DNA of 64,000 nt from Pontederia crassipes. Lineage: Eukaryota; Streptophyta; Magnoliopsida; Commelinales; Pontederiaceae. Location of the stretch: contig CM060183.1 of assembly GCA_030549335.1 (NCBI GenBank), positions 33,974,768-34,038,767 on the forward strand. The letters are read 5' to 3'. Below the pieces are notes generated by a model. The model worked only from the letters and a program-made list of their open reading frames with translations, had not been told where the DNA came from and searched no databases. A program made the position numbers and the translations under genes. Positions 33,541-46,530 of the stretch are shown here, in pieces (positions within the stretch are counted from its first letter, which is position 1; every line of letters starts with the position of its first letter).

Positions 33541-34585
33541 ATGACCCATATCTGTTTAAGATCTCTTAAAACATTTCATTGAAAATCTATCTATTAAAAA
33601 TTAGTTATTATAATTTTCATCTTGATAGACTTGCACTTTTTAAATATAACTTCTTGTAATGTTATGCGAGTAATTATTTTAAAAGTTAAGGGAATCATAT
33701 GTAACTTTTTTTTTACTTCACATCCAAATATAATAGGTATATAGTTTAAATATTAATCGAACGTGAAGTGAATAAAATTATTCGTTATAAATTAATTTTT
33801 TATATGCCAAATTGATCTTAAACACTCAATATTTTGTATCACTGATATTTGATATTATTATTTGGAAATTTTTTTATTTCACTAAAAACATAGAATTATA
33901 TTTTGGTAATAAAATATTTTCTAAGTTATCCTAAAAGTATGTCTCAAGAACGGTAAGTAGCTCTTTACTACTTAAACATTTCTTCGTTCAACTCTTTGTA
34001 AAAAAATTCCATTGAAAATGTCATTACCATAATTAGGTCCACTACATTCGATAATACTAAGTCATCAATATCATAATAACGATTAACCTTTTCGAATATT
34101 GTGATGATGATAGGAAAAGTATAAACAAAGATATTAAATTTTATCTTGTTCTCATTTCAAAAAAAAAAAAAAAAGTTGTTTAATAACATTAATGCATCAA
34201 CATTAATTGGTTGAAAAAAGTTGTTTAATAACATTTACTTCACAACTCACAAGAGTATAGTGAAAATATCAGAAGTACTCTAATCTTTTCAACCAAAGAG
34301 TATCATGATAATTAACTTATGGGCCACATTAAATTGTGGCCGCGACATCTTGGGATTATTTTTATTCAACTTAAGAAATAAAAAAATTAAATATAATAAT
34401 ACAAATTATTTAATGATATCCAATACATGTATTAACTATTAATTAAATTATAATATATTATAATGAGAATGTTTGAATATATGACAAGATATAAAAAATT
34501 TAATTAATATAGATGAAAATATAATATATATGACGAAAAAGGACCCCATTGAGATAGGATTGGATATAAGGTCGAGAATCGAGAT

Positions 34586-34740
34586 ACCCATGTCTTCTAA
34601 GTTAAAAATAAGAATTCAAAAATATGATAAATGAGAACGATAAATGAGAACGATAAATCAGAAGACGATAAATGAGAACGAAGAGTTCAACAAATGCTCA
34701 TGTCTTCTAAGTTAAAAATAAGAATTCAAAATATGATTAA
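34586..34740. repeat. direct repeat of about 40 bp with spacing 111 bp, and a GATAAATGAGAAC mini-array
   Basis: CATGTCTTCTAAGTTAAAAA and the next 20 bp occur near 34589 and again near 34700. Between them GATAAATGAGAAC is repeated in short tandem. Confidence 0.75.
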
Positions 34741-35801
34741 GCATAAGCTTAGGGTAGTGACCGCCAAAAATCAGGCTTTGCACAATATAAAGTAATCATA
34801 ATATAATGAAATATTATCTTGTTAATTTTGATTTTTGTTGGACCAGTCGGGTAACGTGAAAACAGAAATATAAGCAACTGAAAACCAGTCTTAAATACGA
34901 ACTTTATTCATTGTTTTTTTACATAATTTGATTATTTTTTAAATTATTTTTATGATAATCTAAGTTTAATTATTATATATAACTGGCTAGTGCTGACTCA
35001 TCCTTCTTCTCTCCTCCAAGACAAATGACGTCGGCAAAAAGTTCTAAATACAAAAAAATGAAATAATATAGTAACCATATATATATATATATATATGGTA
35101 GATATATGTATGTATGTATAATAGAAATTTAAAAAAAAATGAAAATAAAAATGGCTGCCCTTTAGGAACCGACATCATTTTTATTTTTTTTATGTTTCAT
35201 GAATTTATTATATATATAATTTTATCAATGAATTTTAGGTAAAGGCCAAGAAGAGAAGACCTTTTTTAAGTTTATTAACTTTTAACGCGAGAAAAGAACT
35301 CGATATATTTTTAGTTGAACAGTAAAGAGGTCATGAGCACTAAAACTCAGCTGAATTCCCAAACGGGCTCCACACTTTTATTCAAATTGGGCCAGTTTGG
35401 AATACATGATGGCCCATCACGTAACCAGTTAAATATTATGTATCACGTAAAATAATTACATCAAGAATATCGTGAAAAGCTATTTAAGTTTATTTATTTA
35501 AAGATCTTCTTATGTTAAAACTTGAAACCAAAGAAAATTTGATTTTTATTGTGCAGCCGAATGTCAGACGCAAATACCTACGCAAAAAATGATAAAACAA
35601 GTTTAAAATAAGATATATGCTTTTACCCAAAATTATTTTGAAAAAAAATGATTAATTTATCAAATTATTGCATAATTTCAACAGCATTACTATTTGCTAT
35701 GGACAATCTTGATAAAGAGGAAAGCATTTTGAGAATCATCACTACCCTTTTAGACTATTCTTATGCATGCAAATGCAGAAAAAAATTGTTCTACATGTGA
35801 A

Positions 35802-35803
<2 letters not shown>

Positions 35804-35861
<58 letters not shown>
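35804..35861. repeat. (TA)n tract, left of MITE
   Basis: Pure TA run ending exactly where the inverted-repeat element starts. Confidence 0.95.
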
Positions 35862-35865
<4 letters not shown>

Positions 35866-36085
35866 CGTGAGATCAGAGATTTTGATCTCACCCTCAAATT
35901 AGTGAATTTCAGCTGTTATAATCATACATCAACGGTCCAGATCTCATGAGACTAAATAAAAGGTTGAACCTATTTTTTTCATTTGAACCAGGTTCAACTA
36001 AAATGTCAATCTGGACCGTTGATGCATGATTATAACGGCTGAGATTCACTAATTTAAGGGTGAGATATCTTTGATCTCACGCTAA
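35862..36085. mobile_element. palindromic MITE inserted in a (TA)n microsatellite
   Basis: The 224-bp element begins TTAGCGTGAGATCA and ends with its inverse TTTGATCTCACGCTAA. The inverted arms extend about 85 bp (shared: CTCACCCT.AAATTAGTGAAT, TATAATCAT.CATCAACGGT, CCAGAT) around a 50-bp centre. TA repeats lie on both sides (35804-35861 and about 36093-36140). This matches the behaviour described for the rice Micron family of microsatellite-targeting MITEs; identity with that family is not claimed. No ORF. Confidence 0.85.
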
Positions 36086-36088
36086 TTT

Positions 36089-36092
<4 letters not shown>

Positions 36093-36140
<48 letters not shown>
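36093..36140. repeat. (TA)n tract, right of MITE
   Basis: Continuation of the TA microsatellite beyond the element. Confidence 0.95.
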
Positions 36141-36143
<3 letters not shown>

Positions 36144-36146
36144 CAA

Positions 36147-38220
36147 TGTAACATTCCAAAATGTCGCCCTTCTATCATGTGATAATTGAACTTTTTTAGG
36201 CCGCATTATTTATAAATTTTTTGAGGCATTTCTCACATAGAATACGGAAGTGAATAACTCTTAGTTATTCTTTAAAAAAGTGTGAAAACAAATCATCTTT
36301 CTAACTATTCTTTCCTAATAGTCCTTCAATGATTAGCTAACTTTTGAATAACTTTACATCAATGTTTGTCCCCATGTGTATTTTATATCGCCACGAACTT
36401 TGTTACTGTAGATGTCTCCATCCTTACTTCTTAACTCAACTGCATGTGGCGTGAAAACATATGAAAATAAAATTTTCATTAGCAAGCTCAGTACGTGAGA
36501 TAATATAGATGAATGTGTTACTTAGTAGAGACAATTTAACTTTAATAATTTCGTAAATAGGCAAATAATAGAAAGAACCAAATAATAACTTTCTTTACTT
36601 ATTATTTTTTATTCCTTTATTTTTTCTTGCTTCCTTTCTTCCTTTCTTTTTTTTTTTGTTTTTTTCTTTCGTTAATGTATTGCACTACATCTTTTACTTT
36701 AGCAACTTTCTAGAGATATCTATATGTGTTGTCTTATGCAAACTCTTTAACTTTTATTATGAATTACACCATGATACTTTTCTGTATCTTTGAGTTATGG
36801 TTGATCAAACCAAGATGATACCTCGGACGCGAAACTTCAAGGCATTAAAGGCCCAATTTTTTTCACTTTGAATACTTCACTTTGATCATGTTATAACTTT
36901 TATCTGCTTACCTATTTAACTATTTTTTAGGCTTACCCATTTTTTTTCTTTACAATCACAAGAACTATGAAACTGGGCCAGATGGCTTTGCAACTCGGGC
37001 TAGGTCCAAGTGTGGTTTGGACCTACTTTGTCTTGACAAGCTTTAACCTTTTCTAACTTGGAAACCCGGGTCGATGGGCCAGATCATTGTGGTCAAACGT
37101 AGAATGAAACACCCAAACAAAGCTTTTCCTACTCTACTTCAAAACTCGGGACGAGTTTATGATCGACGCAGGCTGGGTCGAAATTCAAAAACACGCATTC
37201 ATAATCCGAGATGGAACCCAAATCAGATTATATGAAAATCGGGATGGGTTGACACCGAATCCAAATCAAATTGAAAAAACAAGTTAGAAAGAAACATCGT
37301 TAAACCCAGGCCAGGAACTTGGGTCACGTTTTTAGGAAGCAGAACTCAGATGATTTTTCACTAATTTTGATTGAGATTTTCGACATCAAAACGACACAAT
37401 ATTGAAGAACTGTCTTATGAAACTTATTCACGGTTCAAAGAAGAGCATAAAATATATTTTAATCTTTCTTTAACTTTATTATTCTATTAAGAAAATATAT
37501 CTAAAAGTGAATATAAAATCTCTATGTGCTCGTTCTGATGACCATGCTTGTTTTCCGTCGATAATTCCGACACTTTTTAACAGAGAAATGTACCACGAAG
37601 AAATAGTCGAAAGTTTCAGTCAAGCACGCGCACCAAAGAGGAAAAAAGTAATTCAAATATGAATGAAAAACTCAAGTGAAGGAGGGGACAAAAATGACTT
37701 GAAAGAAATCTTTGGAGTTCTATTTACAGGAAAAAATCTCTTATTCTAATATAATTAGAACTCCTAATCATACTTTATATCAATAATTTATCTTTTATTT
37801 TTCACAAATTTTTATATTAATTAGTATTCCTATTTCTTGATTTTTGGGTTAAAATAATAATTTTTTATTATTTAATTTCCTGAATAGTTTTGTTCTTAAA
37901 ACTCCTGATTTTAACTTACTTAGGAGTACTAATTCAATCCTACATTAAATTTGATCTCTTATCTTCTTTTAATTATCTTTTCTTTATTATATCTCTCCTA
38001 AACATAATTATTCCTGATTTTAGGAATTAAATAATAAATTATTATTCTTATATTTTAATTTTTCATAATAAAATAATATCATTTTATCTTATAGATATTT
38101 TTTAACATAAAACTCCTCTTTTTACTCTCATTAAGGGTCTTTATATTCAAAACTTATTGTTATATTCAAATTCAATTTTAAATTCTTAATTCTACTACAA
38201 TCCCAGCTCCTAATCTGAGT
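36147..38220. mobile_element. LTR-like relic, diverged relative of 27061-29559
   Basis: Starts TGTAACATTCC. It keeps, in the same order as the block B element, an ACGGAAG block, a CCACGAAC block, a TTCTTTC pyrimidine tract (36600-36670), a GGGTC-type island (36960-37330), TATCTAAAAGTGAATA (37497) and ATCTCTCCTAAACATAATTA (37989). The similarity stops near CCTAATCTGAG (38220), so the right end is lost. Much more diverged than the B and B' copies. Confidence 0.6.
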
Positions 38221-38726
38221 TGCCTATAAGAAATGGTGCATGCTCCTATTTTTCATCATGAAGTAAAGAAGGGAACATTAGTGTCGTGAGTGAATAAAAA
38301 AGTGAGGTGAAGTGAAGTGCATTAATTAGGCGTCTTGTATAGTGAGGTGAAAGTATAGTACATAAGTTGTGTTAGCGAGAGAGATATTAGTATAACTGAG
38401 TCTGTCCATCAATCAAAAGAGTGTTGTACTTACTCTTTCTTTATATACTATCAAATACCATTTTGTTAGTAGATTCTGGTTTAACCAAATTCTCTGCAAG
38501 CAAACCCAAAAATAGCTCTACAAATGCTGCATATATCAGTTCAAAGTTCCATGAAAACCATCTGAATAAAGAGTAAAAAAAAAACACTCTTCGACATTAT
38601 AGAAAAATTAGTCTATCTTAGTGCTTAAACATTCCGATTTAACAAAAGTAACAAATCACAGTCATTTTTAACTTGCTTTTTACACCTAATAATTTTAGAA
38701 AAATTAACGGTCCATGCGATAAATAT
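38221..38726. other. AT-rich intergenic DNA
   Basis: No gene or element recognised. Confidence 0.5.
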
Positions 38727-39642
38727 TGTAACGTCCCGAAATTCGATCCGTCACGTGACGCGATCTCCTTTCGTGCGCTACCTTTTTCTTCTATCATTGA
38801 CTCTTTTGTTGACTCTAATGGTCAAGGAAAGTGACACGTAAACGGATGACTTACCAATAAAATAATATAATAAAAAATGCAGAAGCTAAATAGGTAATGA
38901 TTTATCCATAAGGCATGTAAAGTCCATGTCATAAGTGTAACTCTATAGGTCCCATCTATATTTTAGATAATCATGTGCATCCGTCACTAAGTTGTAATCA
39001 CCGCACACACATCAACGCTTCAGAATCAACATCAATTATCTGTGGGGATCACCCAGGGGAGCAAGCTCAATCGTGAGCATAAAGCTAAGTGTGTATTCGT
39101 ATAAATCATAGATTAGTTTCCGTCGGAATAAGCATGAAGTAAACATTTAAATCAGATATGAGAGAAATCATAATGAGGAAATGGAGATCATATTCATAGT
39201 TCTTTTCTTTTCACACTCGTGATTCATATCCATTGTTCTTGAGGACAAGGTCCTCTCATTCATCGCATGAGACAAACATATAGATCATATAATATAATGG
39301 ATCAATGTGAAGGATCAATAAAAGCATCATGAGCACTTGCTCATCATTCATGTTCTTTCGTTCATCTTGGAAGTATTCATTCATTCACTTATTCATTTTT
39401 TCATTCATTTTTTGGAAGAGCTCTTCATTCCTTTAGGTAATATCATTACCTGCATTTGTAGTGCTACTATCTAGATCATTATGAATCAGTGAGTGATTAG
39501 TGCCACGGCCAGCCCTGTCGAGCTGGGATGATATCGTACAAAGAGGAAACATCCGTAAGGGAGAAACTCCCATCTAGATATGACAAATGGTAACCTGTGA
39601 GGGAGTGCCTTGCTTAGGGCTTGCTCAACTTCCCCCATCATA

Positions 39643-39826
39643 GTGGACTTTTCTTTCAATCCAAAGATCGATCAAGGTCGTATGGAGCAAAGCTCCGTAT
39701 CATGTGGACATATCTTTCAATCTGTAAATTGGTCAAGACCATATGGAGTAAAGCTCTGAATCCTGTGGACCTATCTCCCAATCCGTAGATTGGTCAAGGC
39801 CGTATGGAGCAAAGCTCCGACTCTTC
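39643..39826. repeat. 61-bp tandem repeat, three copies
   Basis: Units start at GTGGAC (39643, 39704, 39765). Each reads through ATCTTTCAATC..., ATTGGTCAAG, then TATGGAGCAAAGCTC. The same three units occur at about 49745-49928 in the second copy of block A. Confidence 0.9.
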
Positions 39827-39856
39827 TTTAAGTTCATTTCATTATTTAACAATAAG

Positions 39857-41520
39857 GTGGACAAAAGTTTTATAAATCAGAGGAGTTCGATTTGAGTCAT
39901 GTTCTCTTCTGTTCACACAACGGTTGATCATTAGTAAAATGATCGTTCGTTGTAAGTCTATTCAGCAGTCGTCCGATAGGAGAAAATAGACGCTCATTCA
40001 TTAGTCTTTCGGTCGACCGAAGAGGTAGCGGTCAACCATTTGATGTTCAATCTTCATTCATTTCATGATCATATTCGTTCAACTTCAATCAAGTGGACGG
40101 AAGCTTACTAAATCAGAATGGTCGGTTAAAGTTGTATTCTTCCCGTCCACATAACGTACGCCCGAAAGTCGAGGGTCATCCGCTTTGGATCCATTCAGCG
40201 GTCATCCGAAAGAGGACGGACGCTCATTTATTACTATTCTACAATCGACCGAAAAGGAAGTGGTCGACCATTCTGTATTTATTTTTTGTTCATTTCATTG
40301 ATCATATTCTTTCGATCACTTAGATCAATCAAGTTGGTAGGGAGCAGGAGTGGCTCCAAGTCGTCTTTAACAATCATGTCATTCAATACCAATCAAGTGG
40401 ACAGAGGCTTGTTGAATCATGAGGTTTGATTTAAGGTCACATTTCCCTCTGTCCATAAATCGAAGGACCGAAAGGTTAGCGATCGTCCGTTTGAGATTCA
40501 TCATTGATCGTTCGAAAGAGGTTCTGACGTTCGTTTATCAATATCCATCGGTTGACAGGAAGAGTGAGGTCGTCCGTCATAGCTTGTGAATATCCTTGGA
40601 CTTCCGATCGAGAGTTTCGGACGGCCGACGGTCCACTATACTCTACCATTCGATAATGGACGCCCGGGATCAGTCGACCGTTTCTACTAGGTAGAACTGT
40701 AGGTCATTTGTGAAAGTCTTTACGTTCCAATTGATTTTCGAAACACTACATTCTATAATTAATTCCGATCTATATCTAAGATTAACTATCATCCAGAGAA
40801 CGTTCAAACAAAGTTTATATTCATTTCATGCATCATATCTCCTTTGCTTCATTCATAGCTTTCTCCATTTCCATATCATACTTTAGTTTATTGTCATGTC
40901 ATGCATTATTTTCCTTTTCATACAACTAGCCATCTTCTTAACTTGACATCAATTCATAACTCATCATTAGGTCTTTAACAAGAATCATCACTTCGTACAT
41001 GCATATCATTATCATTCTTAACCACATATCCTAACCAACTAATAAGAATTAAAGTACAAAACCACAACCTGACTTCTACAATCTTAAACATGTATAATCA
41101 TATGAGAAGAACTTCTAATATGGAGGATTAAGCAATCATATGACAGCAATTCTCCAACTTAGAAGTCATCTAATCGGTGCATCATTTGATAACATATAAG
41201 CGTTCATATCTTGGTAACATATCATGGCATTAACCAACTTCTTCTTATCATAATTCCAATAACTTGACATGCATTTCATTATAACATCATAATGCATCAA
41301 CCTCTTTCTCCCTATTCGTTCTATTGCTCATTTCATTCGATAATAAATCAGGTGGACAGAGGCTTGACAAATCAGAGGGTTCGATTAGAGTCGAATTCCT
41401 TCTGTCCACGTACTGAATGCTCGGAAGTCAACCGGTCGTTCGTCTTTAGATCTTTTCAGTGGTCGTCCGAAGAGGGAGCGGACGACCGTTTGTCATTTCG
41501 TAGTGGCTCATCATTGTTCT
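39857..41520. repeat. dispersed/tandem repeat of about 230 bp with inverted GTGGAC...GTCCAC cores
   Basis: Units beginning GTGGAC at 39857, 40093, 40397 and 41352 share TAAATCAGA, TTCGATT..GAGTC, then a GTCCAC-type inverse about 70 bp later, then GGTCGTCCGAAAGAG and GGTCGACC blocks. The first three are adjacent; the fourth is about 950 bp away. Confidence 0.75.
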
Positions 41521-42200
41521 TCATGTGGTTCATGAGAGTCATCACCATTCATCATTCATGAAAGATCATATCAAGTTGACATCACATTCTATCAGTTCCG
41601 TTTGATCAGAAGAAAGGATAACATAGTTCTGTTGGGCATAATTCACTTCGTAGAAAGATCAGATATTAAATACGTAAATAAGAGTCCATAAATCATAAGA
41701 TTATCAATGGTCAGGACCCAAGCCGAGTACAGAAAAACTCGGGCTGAGTTCTTGACTGAATCAAACTCGGAATCAGGGTCATACCCGAGCCGAGCTGTGT
41801 GCGCGATCGGATCGAAAAAGTCGAGCCGCCCGATCGTCTTCTCTGATCGATACCCGAGTCGGATCAGGCAGAGCCTGGGACGGGTTACTGGTGTGAGTCG
41901 AGCTCGGGTCGATCGTCAACGGCGGATCCGGGTCGAGTTGGAAAGGACTCGGTCCGGGGTGATATGATTCGGACCGGGTTATGGTGTAATTTTATGTGCG
42001 ACGTCGGAGCATGCCACGTTAGACGACTATTTGTGTGGATGAGAGAGGAGATGGCCACGTGGACGTCACGTCGACGAAAAACCGAAAAATTGGCTATCTC
42101 AGGTAAAGAGGGCATCGGGTGAAATGCGTTAAAAGATGAAGGACATTTGTGTTACAAAGTGAAGTTGGAGGATATCGCTGAGCAAATCTTAAATCGGAGG

Positions 42201-43660
42201 GCATTTGGTGTAATTTACCCTAAAAAGAAGTGGATGCCTCTATCTCTACCTACGTAGTACGTACGTCCCAGCGGGTCATGTCGGAGAGGGTGGTGTGTAT
42301 TTATCATCTTCGGTTAATCGACGACAAAATATTTATAAAATTGACTCATCAACAGACGAGATCGATCTTTATCATTATCATCTTCTACAAAGCATGCACT
42401 TATAATTTTATCAATTTTTGGGAATAGAATAACTACATAGTATTAGGAGGATTTTTAGAAGGATGAAATAGAAGAATTTAACATTTTTTTAAACTCTGTT
42501 TCAAACCAAAAATGCATTCATCGGATATGACCAAAAAGATAAACGTAAATAATTTTAAAAAATTTAAGTAGTTAGAAAGAGTAATATTAATAATTTTATG
42601 TTTTTAATACTTTCTTTTCACGTACCGGCTGATGATAATTTTAATTTAATTCAGCACATCATATAAAGAGCAGTTAATAAAGTAAAATGTTTTGTTTATT
42701 ACGAATTTAACGAAGATTAAATTCTTAATCTCTAACTTTTATATCAGCTTAAGCACAGATTTAGCGCGCATAAGGGCGTTTCGTAATTGGAATGAGATTT
42801 TGCCAAACAAATTTTTTTTTGACGTGAATTCAAAGTGGAATCAAATCACATCTTTTCAGGGTCGAACCTGATTTCACCCTTTTCATTTTATTGACGTGAC
42901 GTTTTTTTTAGTTTTACATAATATTTTTTATTATTTTCTCTCTTTTATCTTTTTTCATATAATTAAACTAATTTATTGATTAAATCTAAAATATTTATTT
43001 AAATGACTAATATAATATTATTTATTAATTATTACTTCACTAAAATTTGTAATATTTTGTGAAATATAAATTATTTAAAAATAATTTATTATATTTAAAT
43101 TCTATATATTTTTAATAAAAAATTAAATTATAATGTTTTTCTTTTAAAATTTTTACTAGGATAATGTTTTTGCTTTCAAATGTCGAAAATTTTAAACCCC
43201 ATGGATTAAATCAAAAAAATATGGAAGTTTTCCAAGAACTCTACGACGTTTATGCATTACGTCCGTGTCCGGGGGCACATGGCCGTACAAGTGTGGTGTG
43301 CCATAAGCAACAAATACATAATTGGCATATATGCCCCGTCCTTTGAAAAGATTTGTGGGATATTTGGTACCTCATGAAGCTTATCTCATTCACCAAATGA
43401 TCAGACGACAAAACTTAATAATATTCTTGATTACTAAATAGGTACTCGATTTTTTTTTCTGTCCTGATTCCCTCCGTTCGATCATTTTCAATGCAATGTC
43501 TAATTAGTCCTTAGATATCACCATTTTCTCCAAAACTCTCAAACGAATGCTGCTTTATTTTTTGGATTAATTATGTGATACTATAACTCAAATGAAAGTT
43601 AGCCCAATTGCCTCCCAGCCTTGTTTGATGCTAAATAATATATATATATATATATGTAAT
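42201..43660. other. non-coding part of block A
   Basis: AT-rich. 42222-42375 is a diverged relative of the BURP gene upstream region (45288-45440). The short ORFs at 42230 and 43164 are conserved in the second copy only because the whole block is duplicated. They have no domain. Confidence 0.45.
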
Positions 43661-43689
43661 TGCCTAAAATATGTTGTGAAACTAGGATT

Positions 43690-44345
43690 GACACCCGACC
43701 CTGTTCGGGAGACACTACCCCGACCCGATCCCGTCGACCAGCCCCGTCCCCGACCCGAATCCCAGGTCCGGGGGAGTTTTATCCCCCGTCCCGATCCCCG
43801 CGGGGGTTCAAGCCCCGTGGGACCCGATTCCCCAAATCTTTGCAACTTTTTTCTAGCGAGAATCGTCTTTGTTCTCCTCAAATGAACGTTGTTGGCGTAA
43901 GCCCAAAAGTCGGACTCCTACGAATTGAATTGAGTCCGGTCAAAAAATTGATTAAAATCGGTCAAAATTGGGTTGACCACTTTTTTGTTCAGCCAAATTT
44001 TTTTACTAAGAGATAATTTGATAAAAAATATTATTATAAATTTAAAATATATTCAAAGATGAACTTTCTCCATAAACATTCATATTAGCACTTAGTCTCC
44101 TCCTTCATTTATACTTGTTTATTTACTTTCACTTTGCTACTACTATTAATGTGGAGATTATTTTTTATATTCACTTGGGTGCGGAGATTCGGAGCCCCGT
44201 GGGGCAGGGACAACTCCCCCGTCCCAATCCCCGAAAAGGGTTGGGGACAATTTTTCCCTCATTCCCGATCTCACGAGGAAAAAAATTTTCCAAATTCGAA
44301 ACCCCGATCGAGAATTCCCCGTGGGGCATCGTAGGTAGCAGGAAT
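43690..44345. other. pair of C/G-rich segments around AT-rich DNA
   Basis: 43690-43835 and 44180-44345 are rich in CCCCGTCCC/CCCGATCCCCG phrases separated by AT-rich sequence. Possibly the two ends of one decayed element. Copies are at about 53143-53290 and 53655-53815. Confidence 0.4.
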
Positions 44346-44806
44346 ATTGCCATCCTAATGTGAAACCACTGTTTTTAATCTCAAAGGAAGAATATAATTA
44401 TTCTATAAAATTCGATCATATTCTCATTTTTTTCAAATTTTGCAACTATATTTTTTAAAAATTTTTAATCATATATTAATTTTATTGTTATTATAATATT
44501 GAGCGTCAACTATGTATAATAAAATATCTTAGTTATGCTGATACTTGCGTACGGGCGAAACTCAAAACTATTTTGAGCCTAATAATTAACTATTATCCCA
44601 TCTCCATTGCATCACTTTTAACATGCCACAAGGGTTAGATCGAAAATATAAATACAACATCTACGGACCTTTATTTTTTTTCCTTCACCCAGTTAAAAAT
44701 GTATTTTAGTTTGCCAACGAAAAATTATTGGATAAAATAAAGGTGTTTCTTATTGCACCTTATTTTTTATATTTTTCATCATCAAATCTTCATCCGATTA
44801 TGATAA

Positions 44807-46417
44807 ATTGAGAATGAAGTTCGCATGTTGCTTCGGACGATTATCAATCCTATATCTTTGGGCAATCTTGCCAAATGATGTTAGAGATTGGAATCCGAAA
44901 AAGCCATCAAGTTTTCGGAATTCTAATATTCTTTTGAAAACTTAATTTTATAGTCATCTTTAGTTTCGTGAATAATTCATTGATTCATTTTGAAAGAACT
45001 TAAGTCATATAATAGTTTTGTCGGAGTTTAACTAAAATGTATTTAAATTATCTATCTTTCAAGTTTAAAATATGATTACAATCTGATTTAATTTTTCTAT
45101 TTGAAGCTTTTCATACTATTTGATATAGAAGTCTATTGGCGTAATTAGTTTAGAAGTTTCTTATTTTAGTCTGTGTAAGATGTTAGAGATATAGTTTGCG
45201 TAGGAGTTTAGACTTTTGCATTATATATGGCTTATAGATTTATGTTATAATCATCAAGTTAAATATTTTACATATCGCATTATCTATGGTGGATGTCTCT
45301 ATTGTTGGCCCTTGGTCTTTACTCTTTACCCACGTCCCCGTCCTGTCAAGGTTGGTGTGTGTTGAACATGTGAAGTTAATTGATAGCAAAATAGAATTGA
45401 CTCATCAGCCAACGTGATCGGTCGCTCTCTTCGCCAGGAATGCCCATATATTCCCTGTTTCACCAATAATGCAATCCATTTTTATTGCGTTTATGGCCAA
45501 AAACGCGAAATTAATAAGAAGTAAAAATCATTATACACCCAAGAATACCTCTTGAACCCAAAATTTGGGAGGGTTTAGCACGCATAATAATAAGAAACCT
45601 GCGAAATAAAAAAAATTACACACATGGATGATCATTAAATTAAACCATGTTGATTCCCCTCCCCGCACAAAAAAGTAAAAAAAAAGTATCATATCATTAT
45701 GATGTAATTTACTTAATACTCAGTGTGTTAACTTAGATCAAATAATATGCTTCCATTGACACTTCATCAGTCTCAACAGCTCCATACATCGAATTTCAAA
45801 CCCTTATTGTCTTAATTAATTAGACGTCTATGCATGATGTTTTCGTCAATACAACTCGAATAGAATTAGTACTTCTTGGTACACAGCTTCCTAATTGTTG
45901 TATTGATGTATATATCTAATTTATAGAGGATTATAGAATAACATTGAATACATGAGCTGTCAATTTTTCTAGAATTATTGCTAAGTGCAAAGAGCTAGTT
46001 AAACGTTACTAACTCAATTTCCCTATCCATCGTTTTCCCATGACAATTTCTCAAACCTTGTAATGGTGCAATTTTATGCACAAGAGCGATAAAAATTGAT
46101 GACTCACTGATTGCTACCATTCACGAACCAATTAGCATATATGTTAAGGTGGTTTCTCTTTCGTTTTTTAACGTCTTGCCTTCGACGTTGAAATGATGGC
46201 TAGCTTTTGGAAGGATATTGAGTTCTTGTTCTCCATTCGAATGACCTTGGGAGAATTTCTTGTATTGCCACTCAAGATTCTACATTGTTAATTTGCCACT
46301 TAGTAAGTTCATATATAGTTCAAATAATATAATGGTGACAATTGAAAAACATATAGTTCAAATAATATACTTATTTTCATATACATTTTCTGAATCATAT
46401 GTTCCCCTCTCACCGAC
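44807..46417. other. upstream region of the BURP gene
   Basis: Non-coding and mostly AT-rich. 45288-45440 (GTGGATGTCTCTAT, GTTAATTGATAGCAAAATA, AATTGACTCATCAGCC) is an older repeat of 42222-42375. 46026-46190 has a diverged collinear match at about 62885-63067. Confidence 0.5.
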
Positions 46418-46425
46418 TATAAATA
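46418..46425 (+). promoter_or_regulatory. TATA box of the BURP gene
   Basis: TATAAATA, 113 bp before the ATG, predicting a leader of about 80 nt. An RY-type CATGCA element (46433-46438), a motif common in seed promoters, sits just after it. Confidence 0.65.
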
Positions 46426-46530
46426 GGCATCCCATGCATACATGTGCCTTGCCCTCGTCAGTTGCCACTGAGCACAACAAGCGGCTCTTTTCTACGATAT
46501 TGATTCTAATTCATGTTTCGTTGGACCACT

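Larger units (their letters stand above)
31342..35803. other. AT-rich intergenic DNA with microsatellites and VNTRs
   Basis: No gene supported. It holds a (TTA)n run (32091-32146), an 80-bp VNTR with TA cores (33339-33540), a 110-bp direct repeat (34586-34740) and a (TA)n run near 35071-35096. Poly-Leu and poly-Tyr-Ile ORFs over these are artefacts. Confidence 0.5.
38727..42200 (+). mobile_element. Gypsy-type LTR region (TGTAACGTCCCGAAATTCG start)
   Basis: The start TGTAACGTCCCGAAATTCG is typical of Tekay/Del-like LTRs. It is followed by the CACGTGACGCGATCTCC block. The body carries a 61-bp triplet repeat, a GTGGAC...GTCCAC repeat family and a GGGTC island (41700-41990). A GTGTTACA end at 42155 is possible, but flanking pentamers (AATAT and AAGTG) do not match, so the right end is open. 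No gag/pol ORF is present. Confidence 0.5.
39237..44806. repeat. duplicated block A, first copy
   Basis: Near-identical and same-strand with 49311-54285 (initial offset 10074). The left boundary lies at CTTGAGGACAAGGTCCTC, a short hairpin (GAGGAC/GTCCTC). The right boundary is at CCGATTATGATAA. This copy is longer by about 395 bp (40164-40558) and about 280 bp (41906-42188). Confidence 0.95.

Noticed and set aside
41292..41561. Identical 89-aa ORFs at 41292 and 50999
   Set aside because: Both lie in LTR subrepeats of duplicated block A and have no domain; identity reflects recent duplication.
38727..42155. Complete solo LTR ending at GTGTTACA
   Set aside because: Flanking pentamers do not match, so only the left end is claimed with confidence.
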